Below, in pieces: positions 54,340 through 62,638 of a stretch of 64,000 nt of DNA. The notes below the pieces were generated by a model. The model was not told the DNA's origin. It saw only the letters and a list, made by a program, of their open reading frames with translations, and did not search any database. Position numbers and translations under genes: made by a program. Location: contig PKWY01000045.1 in NCBI GenBank assembly GCA_003132205.1, positions 36,823 through 100,822 of the forward strand, read 5' to 3'. Positions within the stretch are counted from its first letter, which is position 1. Each line of letters begins with the position of its first letter. Origin of the DNA: Acidimicrobiaceae bacterium. Lineage in GTDB: Bacteria > Actinomycetota > Acidimicrobiia > Acidimicrobiales > RAAP-2.

Positions 54340-54363
54340 ATGCGCAGCGCGCACCGACCATGA
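54340..54363 (+). CDS. Seven-codon leader ORF before the propeller gene
   Basis: ATG 54340 is preceded by GGGGAGGA at good spacing and reads MRSAHRP then TGA. The TGA overlaps ATG 54360 of the secreted propeller gene, which itself has no ribosome binding site. It may couple translation of the main gene or act as an attenuator. Confidence 0.4.
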   Translation: MRSAHRP

Positions 54364-55406
54364 TGGGCCCCTCTCGTAAACGGTTCGCCGCCGGCGTCCT
54401 CGCCTCGTGCCTCACGACCCTTGCAGTCCCCGGATCGGTCGCGGTCGCGTCCACCGTCTCACACTTCAACCACCCCTTCGGCATCGCCGTCGGTGGTGAC
54501 CGGGTGTGGGTTGCCAACCGCTTCGGCAACTCGGTCACCGAGCTGAACGCCTCCACCGGCGCGGTCATCCGCGTTCTCGACTCAGGCGACTACGGCTTCA
54601 GCGAACCTTGGGCCCTCGCGATCGGCGACGGTCACGTCTGGGTGGCCAACGCGCAAGGCAACTCGGTCACCGAACTGAGCACCTCGAACGGTCACCTGGT
54701 CCAGGTCATCCGTTCTCCATCGGATGGATTCGACAGTCCGAACGCCATCGCCGTGGGGGGACGTCACGTGTGGATCACCAACGGCCCCCTCGTCCCCACG
54801 ACCACCCCCGAAGGCAACACCGGAAACTCGGTCACCGAGTTGAACACGTCGAATGGTTCGCTCGTGCGCATCATCGACGATCCGCGGGATAAGTTCTCCG
54901 TACCCGATGCCGTGCTCGTCGTCGGCCGCCACGTGTGGGTGGCTAATTCGGAGGGCAGCCCGCTGACCGAGTTGAACACGTCGAACGGCTCGCTGGTACG
55001 CGTGGTCCACGGAAAGGGCGCCGCGTACTACATGCCCAGCGCTCTCGCGTCGAGTGGGGCCGATCTCTGGGTCGCGCCCATAGGGAATGTGGTCACCGAG
55101 TTGAATACTTCCGACGGTTCGCTGGCACGCGTGGTCCACAGCATCGCCAAGGGGATCAGTGGGGTCAGCGCCATCGCCACGGGCGACAGCCAGGTCTGGG
55201 TCGCCAACATCGTTGCGAACTCGGTCACCGAGCTCAACGCGACCAATGGTTCGCGAGTTCGGGTGGTCGCTTCGGCGCCCGACGAGTTGAAAAACCCGGC
55301 GGGAGTTGCGCTGTCAGCCGGGGTGGTGTGGGTGGCCGATTCCGGGAACAATGCGGTTACCGAACTCAACGCGACCAATGGTTCGCTTATTCGAGTCATC
55401 AAGTAG
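54360..55406 (+). CDS. Secreted beta-propeller repeat protein
   Basis: About 348 residues. A signal peptide (basic GPSRKRF, hydrophobic AAGVLASCLTTLAV, then SVAVAS) is followed by seven blades, each built on IAVGGDRVWVANRFGNSVTE, then LNASTGAVIRV. The repeat resembles YncE/NHL-like propellers, which bind ligands or proteins extracellularly. ATG 54360 or 54363 follows the leader ORF stop; a start at 54324 is also in frame but gives a poor signal peptide. No catalytic residues can be assigned. Confidence 0.82.
   Translation: MMGPSRKRFAAGVLASCLTTLAVPGSVAVASTVSHFNHPFGIAVGGDRVWVANRFGNSVTELNASTGAVIRVLDSGDYGFSEPWALAIGDGHVWVANAQGNSVTELSTSNGHLVQVIRSPSDGFDSPNAIAVGGRHVWITNGPLVPTTTPEGNTGNSVTELNTSNGSLVRIIDDPRDKFSVPDAVLVVGRHVWVANSEGSPLTELNTSNGSLVRVVHGKGAAYYMPSALASSGADLWVAPIGNVVTELNTSDGSLARVVHSIAKGISGVSAIATGDSQVWVANIVANSVTELNATNGSRVRVVASAPDELKNPAGVALSAGVVWVADSGNNAVTELNATNGSLIRVIK
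54528..55380 (+). repeat. Seven coding repeats of the propeller gene
   Basis: A motif like TCGGTCACCGAGCTGAAC recurs near 54531, 54663, 54829, 54961, 55090, 55220 and 55351, spaced about 130-165 bases, each followed by codons for a (S/A)xxGSLxRVx turn. Synonymous drift between copies shows an old internal duplication, with the last two units the most alike. Confidence 0.75.
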
Positions 55407-55759
55407 TCGAGCCCTCGAGGGCGGGAACGACGCGCCGGATCGCCGAGGTGTAGGCCGCCACATTGATGACCGCGTCGTCTTGTTTAGCTGAATCAGCCCA
55501 TTCGGAGCCTAACTGGTTAAATCATCCAGAATGTCTGCCAAACGCGGAACCGTGACCAAGGAAAGTCCGATTCCGCCCAGGAAGATGACCGGCGGGAACA
55601 TCCGCTTGACGTCGCAGCCGACGCAAGCAATGGGTCGAGCGTCGTGATGCTTGGCCCGCAGGATTGTCTGCATTATGCAGTCGCGTCCTGCGGCTCGATC
55701 CAACCAGGCGAAGATCAAGTGTGCTCGTGAATTTCGGCTGATGAAAGTACCTTGGAAGG
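55407..55759. other. Intergenic region, possible small minus-strand ORF
   Basis: The only candidate is a minus frame from ATG 55673 to 55509 (54 residues: a short start with CVGCDVKRMF, one hydrophobic stretch PPVIFLGGIGLSLVTV and an acidic end). It could be a small membrane protein, but third-position composition and lack of relatives leave it doubtful. Confidence 0.3.
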
Positions 55760-56071
55760 ATGACGATAATCACCGTGTTCCGCAGCCGGCTCCGAGGGGG
55801 CGTGGAGCGCGAGTATCAGCCACTGGCCGGCGTGATGAGCGTGGTCGCCTCGTCGATGGAAGGATTCATTGACCAGAAGCACTACGTCGCTCCTGACGGG
55901 GAACGGGTCACCGTTGTTCGCTTCATGGACTTCGAAAGCCAGCGAAGGTGGGCGAAGCACCCCGATCATCTCGAAGCGCAGCAAAGGGGACGAGACGAGT
56001 TCTACTCGTGGTATGACATCTCGGTGAGCGAGGAATCGTACAGCCATACGTTCGACAACTCCCAGATTTGA
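55760..56071 (+). CDS. Antibiotic biosynthesis monooxygenase (ABM) domain protein
   Basis: A 103-residue ferredoxin-like protein: MTIITVFRSRLRGGVEREYQ, then a GFIDQKHYVAPDGERVTVVRF core with the usual ABM strand order. FESQRRWAKHPDHLEAQQRG is the conserved helix with W..HP.H. These proteins act as small cofactor-free monooxygenases or haem-degrading relatives; the reaction here is unknown. GGAAGG abuts the ATG very closely, a poor spacing. Confidence 0.82.
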   Translation: MTIITVFRSRLRGGVEREYQPLAGVMSVVASSMEGFIDQKHYVAPDGERVTVVRFMDFESQRRWAKHPDHLEAQQRGRDEFYSWYDISVSEESYSHTFDNSQI

Positions 56072-56100
56072 GGAACGCAAGAAGATAAGTCGAGTCCTCG

Positions 56101-56615
56101 TCACGAAGGTGGGTAGCAGCTGTTTGCCTTCCCGTTCCACGCCGCGAAGACGGCCACCGGGATGGCGATGGGACAGGTTGAATCCTGGGCCGCGCCCAGG
56201 CCATCGTCGTAGGCCGTCCAAGCGCTGGTTCCCGCTGCCCTCGAGAACAAGTTGTACGCGCCGTCGTCCTGAGTCCCGATTTGGGCCTGCAAGGAGTTGG
56301 GACTGGCATCAAGACCGGCCGCCGCGTAGAAGCGTTCCGTTGATGGATCGAACGCGTAGTACGTGGTGCCGGCATCGAGGCCGAGGTAGTCAGACGCCGG
56401 GAGATGATGATACGCGGCCGCGGCGTCGAGGGGCTGTCGCGTACCGACGGTGTGATGATGAGATCTTGCGTGACGCCGCTGGTCGTAGTTGATGGCGATG
56501 ATGCCGCCGCCGCTGATGATGTGGTGGTCGTTGCGGATGGTGGCGATGAGCCACAGGCGGCGAGCGGCAGCGCACCCCCGATCAGGATGGGAACAAATCC
56601 GAATCCTCGCCTCAT
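56101..56615 (-). pseudogene. Lipoprotein gene with frameshift
   Basis: ATG 56615 begins a lipoprotein signal (RRGFGFVPILIGGALPLAAC, lipobox Cys21), a Thr/Ser-rich linker and SGVTQDLIITPSVRDS. The frame then shifts at a run of four G (56430-56433, C on the coding strand). The next frame continues LDAAAAYHHLPASDYLGLD, TTYYAFDPSTERFYAAAGL and SAWTAYDDGLGAA to the stop at 56101. Adding one base in the run restores one 171-residue protein of a type I associate with actinobacterial lipoproteins. This is a mutation, phase variation or an error. Confidence 0.65.
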
Positions 56616-56932
56616 TCGGGTACCTTGATTCTTCCGTCAAGAACTCTGTGCGAGTCCGGGTTCAACAAGAGCACCACTCTTTCCCCTTGCAAATCCCTGA
56701 AGAACCTTTGCAACGGTTTACCTGAGTCCCCCAGGCGATGCGCGCTCGTGTTCCACCGAGCACATGACATCCGCCCCAGGCGAGGGGCCGCTGCAGCGAT
56801 CCAGATCCGTTACTTCCTCGAGGCCGCTTCTCAGATGGCGTGAGGTTGGCTTTGCTCTTCGCGAGGATGCATCGGGCGAGGATTGATCGTAGGCAACTCG
56901 TTGGCTCAAGGTCTTTCGCCGTCCACACTTCG
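56616..56932. other. Intergenic region, no gene seen
   Basis: 317 bases between the lipoprotein start and the end of the HNH-like gene on the same strand. No convincing open frame, hairpin with T-run or tRNA is visible. It probably holds the promoter of the lipoprotein gene. Confidence 0.5.
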
Positions 56933-57805
56933 TCAGCTGATAGTGAAACTGCCGACCGCAACGCCGGCGCTGCAGTTCACGGATACGTGGGCAGTTCCGG
57001 CTCCGGTAGTGGGTCCGATCTCCCACGACCACGTTGCGTCGCCGCTCGCGTTGGCGGTCGTCTCACCGAGGCCGCTTTCGGTGCTCTGGCGTCCGCTGGG
57101 CAGTGTCACGTCAAGTGAGCATGAATCCCCGGGCCTGTTCGAATGAGCGGTCAGCGACTCATGGCCACCGGGCGCGACCGAGCCGATAAGCGCGGTGATC
57201 TTGACTCCGCCGGGTTTGGCGGTGGACGAGGATCCGCCCGTCGTCGTGACGTTCGAGGACGAGGTGGTGGTTGTCGATAAGGCCGCGTTGGCGTTCGGCC
57301 ACGTGCCGATGAATCGGCGATACGCCGAGACCCAATTGGTTGCGATGAAGTTCTGCGCGGTCTTGAGGCCCACCTTGCGGGCGCAGATGAGCTCGTGCAG
57401 GTGATTCTCAAGGATGTCCTTGCTGTTCAAATACCCGTGAGGGTGATCATTCAGCTCGGGCCAGAGGTTGGTTATGGCGTTGCTCCCACCGAGTTCGAGC
57501 GAGATTAGATGATCAATCTCGTACTCATTTGTCGTGTGATGCGCGATGCCGTACTCGGCGTAGACGCTTTCTTTTTCGGACTTGGGCACGTCACGAACAC
57601 TCGTCGCGTATCCGGGGCGACAGATGGTGGCGACCGTCACATTGAAAGTGGCTCCTGGTGTCACGCGAAGGTCGTTGAGCGGCTGGCCGTGGCTGTGTCG
57701 AAACAATCCAACTCCCGCCGAGGCCGCAGTGGGGAGCGAGAGACCGAGGCCAAACAGGGCAGTCGTGACCCACACGCCGACTGAGATGGTTCGGCGTGAC
57801 CTCAT
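56933..57805 (-). CDS. Secreted HNH-like nuclease with C-terminal Ig-like domain
   Basis: A 290-residue protein. A Sec signal peptide (RSRRTISVGVWVTTALFGLG to PTAASA) is followed by an HNH-type core YEIDHLISLELGGSNAITNL with WPE, in which the DH.I.L..GGsN pattern is that of secreted HNH endonucleases. A Thr/Ser linker (~178-198) and a beta-sandwich-like tail (VKITALIGSVAPGGHESLTA, with conserved Cys and VSVNCSAG) follow. GAAGG precedes ATG 57805. It may degrade extracellular DNA or act against competitors; no immunity gene is seen next to it. Confidence 0.72.
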   Translation of the reverse strand: MRSRRTISVGVWVTTALFGLGLSLPTAASAGVGLFRHSHGQPLNDLRVTPGATFNVTVATICRPGYATSVRDVPKSEKESVYAEYGIAHHTTNEYEIDHLISLELGGSNAITNLWPELNDHPHGYLNSKDILENHLHELICARKVGLKTAQNFIATNWVSAYRRFIGTWPNANAALSTTTTSSSNVTTTGGSSSTAKPGGVKITALIGSVAPGGHESLTAHSNRPGDSCSLDVTLPSGRQSTESGLGETTANASGDATWSWEIGPTTGAGTAHVSVNCSAGVAVGSFTIS

Positions 57806-58495
57806 GCCTTCACCGTAGCCGGAGCCCTCACTTTTCGGAGTTCAAGACTGGCAATACGATCGCCTAGGAGTTCACCGGCATCCACGTCAATCGGGTCGTC
57901 AGCTTGCACGTAGAGTCCACTCGACGGCTTGATCTATGTGATGCACTTGGCTGCCAGAGTTGACGTTCGCGGGTTTGAAATTCAAATGGTGGTTGGCGCC
58001 ATCATGTACTGGGCGGTGACGGCACGGAATTCGAGTGTCGTTCAGAATCATTGATTCAAACTGTCCGCCGTCGGAGTCACGCTCATGGTCGCTGGTGTCG
58101 CGGGATTTGTTGTTTCGCCGGACGTCTACCTGACATCTCGCTGTTCACCCTCGACACCGGGACGCACGCTCGATTGAGAGGCCACCGACGAGGCGGTCGC
58201 GCACGAACACCCCCCGCGACTCGAGGCAACTTCCATCGGTGACAAAGAGCGGTGTGGCTGGTTCGAACTTGGCATGACAGGGTCCGAAGTGAGCAAGGGC
58301 GTCCAACCACCAGCGTTTCCAAGGGCTTTGGTCCACGAAAGGTGTGCACGGGAGAGGACCGCTTTTTCGAGGGATGAGGGACCTTGGGCCCTTGCTTAAG
58401 GTCCAGACTTCGGCGATGATCAAGTTGTTGTTCGTTGGCATGGAGGAGGACCCGTGTCCGGCGAGTTGATAACTGATCGATCGAGATGAGTTCCC
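57806..58495. other. 690-base gap with decayed sequence
   Basis: Apart from the membrane-protein relic at 57986-58120, I see no supported gene. A 96-codon minus frame (58145-58435) is open, but its amino-acid make-up and lack of a ribosome site argue against it. The region lies before the pyruvate-kinase-like gene and must include its promoter. Confidence 0.4.
57986..58120 (+). pseudogene. Relic of small membrane protein (DUF6458-like)
   Basis: The plus frame reads MVVGAIMYWAVTARNSSVV, then a TGA at 58052-58054. In the same frame FKLSAVGVTLMVAGVAGFVVS follows. The two hydrophobic halves joined by a short loop resemble the small two-helix actinobacterial DUF6458 proteins (GAI..FAV / TVGvILm..G..G). 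No ribosome binding site is seen. Read as a nonsense-inactivated relic. Confidence 0.4.
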
Positions 58496-60451
58496 ATGCC
58501 ACCCGACTATGACACCAGCAGGCCCCTCGCTACCCACCCTTCTGTGCTGGAACTCATGAAGCAGTTGGAGTCGCTTCGTAGCGAGATGCGGAGGCGTCAT
58601 GGAGAGTACGCGTCAGTCTTTGAGCGTGTCCGCCTCGGGCATCGCCAGAGTGCGGCAAACCTCATTGACTACCTGACCCTGCGTCAGTACGACCTGCGTG
58701 ACATCCAGGACTCGCTCGCGGAGCTGGGCCTTTCATCACTTGGTCGGACTGAAGAACACGTCATAACCACGCTCGAACGAGTTATCGACAACTTGCACAT
58801 GATGACCGGTGATGGAGATCCGCGCCGAACCGAGTCGGCGGTCAGTTTCTGGCAAGGCCGAGCGATTCTGCAAGCCAACACGCTGGCCCTCCTGGGCCCG
58901 CTGCGCTCTGGGCGTTCCACGCGAATCTTGGTCACCATGCCGAGTGAAGCTGCCGACGACTATCAGCTGGTCGCGAATCTCATCGAGAAGGGCATGGATT
59001 GCGCTCGAATCAACTGCGCCCATGACGGTCCTGAGCAATGGGAACGAATGGCGAGCAACATTCGACGGGCGGCGCAAGAAATGGGGCGGCCCTGTCCGAT
59101 CCTTATGGATCTTCCAGGGCCGAAACTGCGAACTGGTCCCGTCGAACCGGGACCGAGAGTTGTACGGCTTCGTCCGCTACGCGATGCGTTGGGTCGAACG
59201 CGGTCACCCGCGAGCGTCCTGCTTGTCGACGCGGACAAGACGAGTCCAGATGCGGGCCTTCGAGTTAGTGGAACCATTGAGATCCCAGTTCCTGCTGAGT
59301 GGCTCGCTGGTCTGGCAGTAGGCGACCAGATTCGATTGAGAGACACCCGGGACTCTCCCAGAACCCTGGAGGTGGCACGGATCGACGACGCCGGAGTCTG
59401 GATCGAGGTAGCCGACACCACGTATCTCGGTACCGGGACCACCTTGACCACGGCGAACCATCGAGCAGCAACGGTTGGATCGCTGCCCGCGCTCGAGCAG
59501 GCAATAGTCATTCGCGTCGATGACACTCTGACACTCACCGCAGATCTTACGCCCGCAGCGTCGAACGAGTATGGGGGTACCGGATTCAGCCCCGGGACCG
59601 CCGAGCAGGGACGGTCGCCGACCATCTTGAGAATTGGCTGCACGATGCCTCAAGTGTTTGGTTCATTGCAAGTCGATGACCGGGTCTTCTTCGACGACGG
59701 GAAGATCGGAGGGGTGGTCATTGCGGCACGGCCTACCGAGGCCGACATTCGGATCACGATGGCTTCGCCTCGAGGCTCCAAGCTTCGGGCTGAGAAGGGG
59801 ATCAACGTGCCCGACAGCGGTCTTCGTCTTCCTGCGATTGGGCCCGATGACGAGCGGATCCTTCCCTTCGTGGTTGGCCACGCCGATCTCGTTGAACTCT
59901 CCTTCGCCCAGAGTTCGTCTGACGTAGCCTCGCTGCAATCCCACCTGGGAGAGCTCGGCGGCGACGGGATTGGCATCGTGCTCAAGATCGAGACGGTTCG
60001 GGGTTTCGTTGCGCTACCGGAGATGCTGCTTGCGGCGATGGCCTCAGAACGCATTGGAGTCATGGTGGCTCGAGGTGACTTGGCAGTCGAGTGCGGTTTC
60101 GAGCGCCTCGCCGAAGTGCAAGAGGAGATGTTGTGGCTGTGCGACGCAGCTCACGTCCCGGTCATCTGGGCGACCCAGGTACTCGATCAAATGGCCAAGA
60201 CCGGTCAGCCCTCGCGCGCGGAAGTTTCGGACGCGGCGATGGCGGGTCGCGCTGAATGCGTCATGTTGAACAAGGGCCCGTTTATCGCTGAGGCGGTCGG
60301 GGCATTGGACGACATCATCAGCCGGATGAGTAGCCATCAGTTGAAGAAGATGAATCTGCTGCGCCGACTCGCGAGTTGGAAACTTGCGCCGAGCGGAGAG
60401 AGAATCGAAGGCTCCCCTTCGGAGAATCCTCAGGTGGAGCAATTTCACTAG
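58496..60451 (+). CDS. Pyruvate-kinase-like protein with long N-terminal helical extension
   Basis: A 651-residue protein. Residues 1-140 are helical and unlike pyruvate kinase. From ~142 a TIM-barrel pyruvate kinase core begins: RILVTMPSEA, CARINCAHDG, LMDLPGPKLRTGP. An enlarged B-domain insert (~235-400) is followed by LKIETVRGF (Lys497, Glu499), VARGDLAVECG (Asp528) and WATQVLDQMAKTGQPSRAEV. The C-terminal regulatory domain is absent. Key metal/PEP residues are kept, so catalysis is possible, but the phosphate-binding Asn-x-Ser-His of typical enzymes reads NCAH. This is a distinct branch of the family. Confidence 0.8.
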   Translation: MPPDYDTSRPLATHPSVLELMKQLESLRSEMRRRHGEYASVFERVRLGHRQSAANLIDYLTLRQYDLRDIQDSLAELGLSSLGRTEEHVITTLERVIDNLHMMTGDGDPRRTESAVSFWQGRAILQANTLALLGPLRSGRSTRILVTMPSEAADDYQLVANLIEKGMDCARINCAHDGPEQWERMASNIRRAAQEMGRPCPILMDLPGPKLRTGPVEPGPRVVRLRPLRDALGRTRSPASVLLVDADKTSPDAGLRVSGTIEIPVPAEWLAGLAVGDQIRLRDTRDSPRTLEVARIDDAGVWIEVADTTYLGTGTTLTTANHRAATVGSLPALEQAIVIRVDDTLTLTADLTPAASNEYGGTGFSPGTAEQGRSPTILRIGCTMPQVFGSLQVDDRVFFDDGKIGGVVIAARPTEADIRITMASPRGSKLRAEKGINVPDSGLRLPAIGPDDERILPFVVGHADLVELSFAQSSSDVASLQSHLGELGGDGIGIVLKIETVRGFVALPEMLLAAMASERIGVMVARGDLAVECGFERLAEVQEEMLWLCDAAHVPVIWATQVLDQMAKTGQPSRAEVSDAAMAGRAECVMLNKGPFIAEAVGALDDIISRMSSHQLKKMNLLRRLASWKLAPSGERIEGSPSENPQVEQFH

Positions 60452-60688
60452 GAACTGTGTCGTTCTGGTCTTCGCTACCTGAAGCGATTGCTGTGCAAAC
60501 ACCGATCCGGGGGTGAGCGCAGCGACTTGATGAGGCGGCTTCATGTCATGACGACACCTCTTGACTTCTTGGGACTCCCTTTACTGGAAGATTCGAACTC
60601 GGGGGTCAGAGGGCTGCAGAGAGTTCTTGATCGATGTGGATTGCCGATAGCCGCCGTCGAACTTGCGACAGAAGGAGAGGCCGCTGCA

Positions 60689-61111
60689 TCAAACGTCGTT
60701 GATCCAGCGCGACCGTTCCAGCTGCTTATGGAAGACGACGCCGCTCCAGAACTTCTGACCCAGCGCGTTTTCGTCGAGGACGACGGCGCCAATTCTGCGA
60801 GCACCTGGTTCTCGCAATCGAATGGTCGCCTTGGAGAGGAGCTCGCGTCCCACCCCTTGACCCCTGAAGTCAGGATGAACGGCGAGTCGGTATATCGAGG
60901 CACGCCATCCATCCCGGCCAGCGATAACCGAGCCGATGATCGCCCCATTGTCAAGAGCCAGCATCAGTGACGAGGGGTCGGTGTTGATGAGAAGATTCAG
61001 GGAGACCGCGTCGTCGGCTGGTCGCGCGTTGTGCTCGGCGTGTGCATCCCAGAACTCCAGGAGTGGTTCGATGTCACCGAACTTTGCGAGTCGATAGGTG
61101 ATTTGATCCAT
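60689..61111 (-). CDS. GNAT-family N-acetyltransferase
   Basis: A 140-residue single GNAT domain. ITYRLAKFGDIEPLLEFWDAH is the N-terminal strand-helix. The acetyl-CoA loop is RLAVHPDFRGQGVGRELLSKA (motif A, R/QxxGxG/A), and IGAVVLDENALGQKFWSGVVF is motif B. Specificity is unknown. ATG 61111 follows GAGGG. Bases 60452-60688, between it and the pyruvate-kinase-like gene, show no gene. Confidence 0.85.
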   Translation of the reverse strand: MDQITYRLAKFGDIEPLLEFWDAHAEHNARPADDAVSLNLLINTDPSSLMLALDNGAIIGSVIAGRDGWRASIYRLAVHPDFRGQGVGRELLSKATIRLREPGARRIGAVVLDENALGQKFWSGVVFHKQLERSRWINDV

Positions 61112-61240
61112 CAACGAACCCTCATTGCCGGTAATTGCGATACTCAAGCCGGTGGCGAAGCTGGACACTCGCCATCCCCTCAGCCATGGTTCCTCGGTAA
61201 AGAGTGCGAGTATACGGACGAGACAAGTGATGGGGGAATC

Positions 61241-62278
61241 ATGAAGGTTGGGATTGGTGCGGGGTACTGGGGTTCTGGACCGCCAGTGGGAGTCGAGCAG
61301 CAACTTCAAGAGGCGGAGGCGCTGGGTGTGGACAGCTTCTGGACCGCGGAGGCGTACGGCTCGGACGCGTTGACCCCGCTGGCGTGGTGGGGGGCAAGAA
61401 CCACCTCGATCAAGCTCGGAACGTCCATCTGCCAGATGGCGGCGCGGACCCCAACGGCCTTGGCGATGGCCGCCATGACCCTCGACCACCTCTCCAGTGG
61501 ACGGGTGTTACTCGGCATCGGCGCTTCGGGACCTCAGGTTGTCGAAGGTTGGTACGGTCAGCCCTATCCCCGGCCGCTCGAACGGACTCGCGAATACGTG
61601 GACATCATGCGCCAGACCATGGCTCGAAACGAACCTGTCACCTACAACGGACGCCACTACCAGTTGCCGCTCGATGGTGGGGAGCACCTTGGGAAGCCAC
61701 TCAAGTCAACGATTCATCCGTATCGACCTTCAATTCCGATCCTGCTCGCCGCCGAAGGGCCCAAGAACGTGGCGCTCGCCGCCGAGATCGGTGACGGGTG
61801 GTTGCCGCTGTGGTTCTCCCCCAAATCCGACGGTTTCTATCGCGAGGCGTTGGCTGAGGGGTTTGCTCGTGATGGTGCGCACACGACTGGGCGTGCCTTC
61901 GAGGTCGCCTGCACCGTCTCGATGGTGGAGCATGATGACGTCGAGATCGCGGCTTCATTCTTGAAGCCCGTCCTGGCGCTCTACATCGGTGGAATGGGCG
62001 CCAAGGGTGCGAACTTTCACCATGATGTCTTCGTGCGGATGGGCTGGGGCGAGGAGTGCGAAGCGATCCAGGACGCCTACCTCGAGGGAGACCGAGCCGG
62101 CGCGATCGCAATGGTGCCGACAGAAATGGTTGAAGACGTTGCCCTCATCGGTCCTGCCGACAAGATCACCGAAGAGATCGAGCGAAAATGGCGCTCGACT
62201 TGCCTGACAACGATGATTCTCGGAGGATGGCCCCGGGAAGAGACGAGAGAGCGCATCATCGACGCAGTTCGTGGCTAA
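61241..62278 (+). CDS. F420-dependent LLM-class oxidoreductase
   Basis: A 345-residue luciferase-like TIM-barrel protein. It begins MKVGIGAGYWG, with AEALGVDSFWTAEAYGSDAL and IKLGTSICQMAARTPTALAM. LDHLSSGRVLLGIGASGPQV is the classic LLM block, and PILLAAEGPKNVALAAEIGDG is the later conserved block. The pattern is that of actinobacterial F420-dependent oxidoreductases, so reduced coenzyme F420 rather than FMN is likely. Substrate unknown. GGGGGA precedes ATG 61241; the frame is open further upstream but without conservation. Confidence 0.88.
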   Translation: MKVGIGAGYWGSGPPVGVEQQLQEAEALGVDSFWTAEAYGSDALTPLAWWGARTTSIKLGTSICQMAARTPTALAMAAMTLDHLSSGRVLLGIGASGPQVVEGWYGQPYPRPLERTREYVDIMRQTMARNEPVTYNGRHYQLPLDGGEHLGKPLKSTIHPYRPSIPILLAAEGPKNVALAAEIGDGWLPLWFSPKSDGFYREALAEGFARDGAHTTGRAFEVACTVSMVEHDDVEIAASFLKPVLALYIGGMGAKGANFHHDVFVRMGWGEECEAIQDAYLEGDRAGAIAMVPTEMVEDVALIGPADKITEEIERKWRSTCLTTMILGGWPREETRERIIDAVRG

Positions 62279-62553
62279 CTCAACATTCGCGCTATCCAGC
62301 ATCGTCTAGTTCAGCCAACGTGGCAGGTCTGACCAATTGGTGAACTCATCAAGCTCAGACTCGTCTCTGGGAAGGCGGTTCTCTAAGGCAGACGTTCGCA
62401 GTACTAGTCAAATTACTGGTCGGGAACTTCGATGCACTGACAAACGTCTCCTGTTCCCGGATTGATGCGCCGCTTAGATACCCTCGTGAAGCGGCCTTTC
62501 TTGCCCTGGCCGACGCCGAGGTTATTCGGACTGCTCCATGTTCATCGTAACCG

Positions 62554-62589
62554 TATCATTAACCCATATTTTCATATGTGTTAATGATA
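62554..62589. promoter_or_regulatory. Long inverted repeat upstream of tetR
   Basis: TATCATTAAC (62554-62563) and GTTAATGATA (62580-62589) are perfect inverted arms. After one mismatch the inner CATAT/ATATG also pair, leaving a four-base centre: a 16-base arm with one mismatch. It is strikingly AT-rich for this genome and ends 49 bases before the TetR gene. A further TTGACA (62595-62600)/TGTCAA (62623-62628) pair follows. A TetR operator is the simplest reading. Confidence 0.6.
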
Positions 62590-62638
62590 TTGTCTTGACA
62601 AGCCTTTAGTTCGGGCCGCATGTGTCAAAAGGGGACCC

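Noticed and set aside
54528..55380. Regularly spaced repeats considered as a possible CRISPR array or satellite
   Set aside because: Spacing varies (about 130-165 bases), copies drift synonymously and the whole is one reading frame: these are propeller blades.
58145..58435. Minus-strand frame of about 96 codons before the pyruvate-kinase-like gene
   Set aside because: It has no ribosome binding site, no family resemblance and mixed third-position composition; kept only as part of the gap note.
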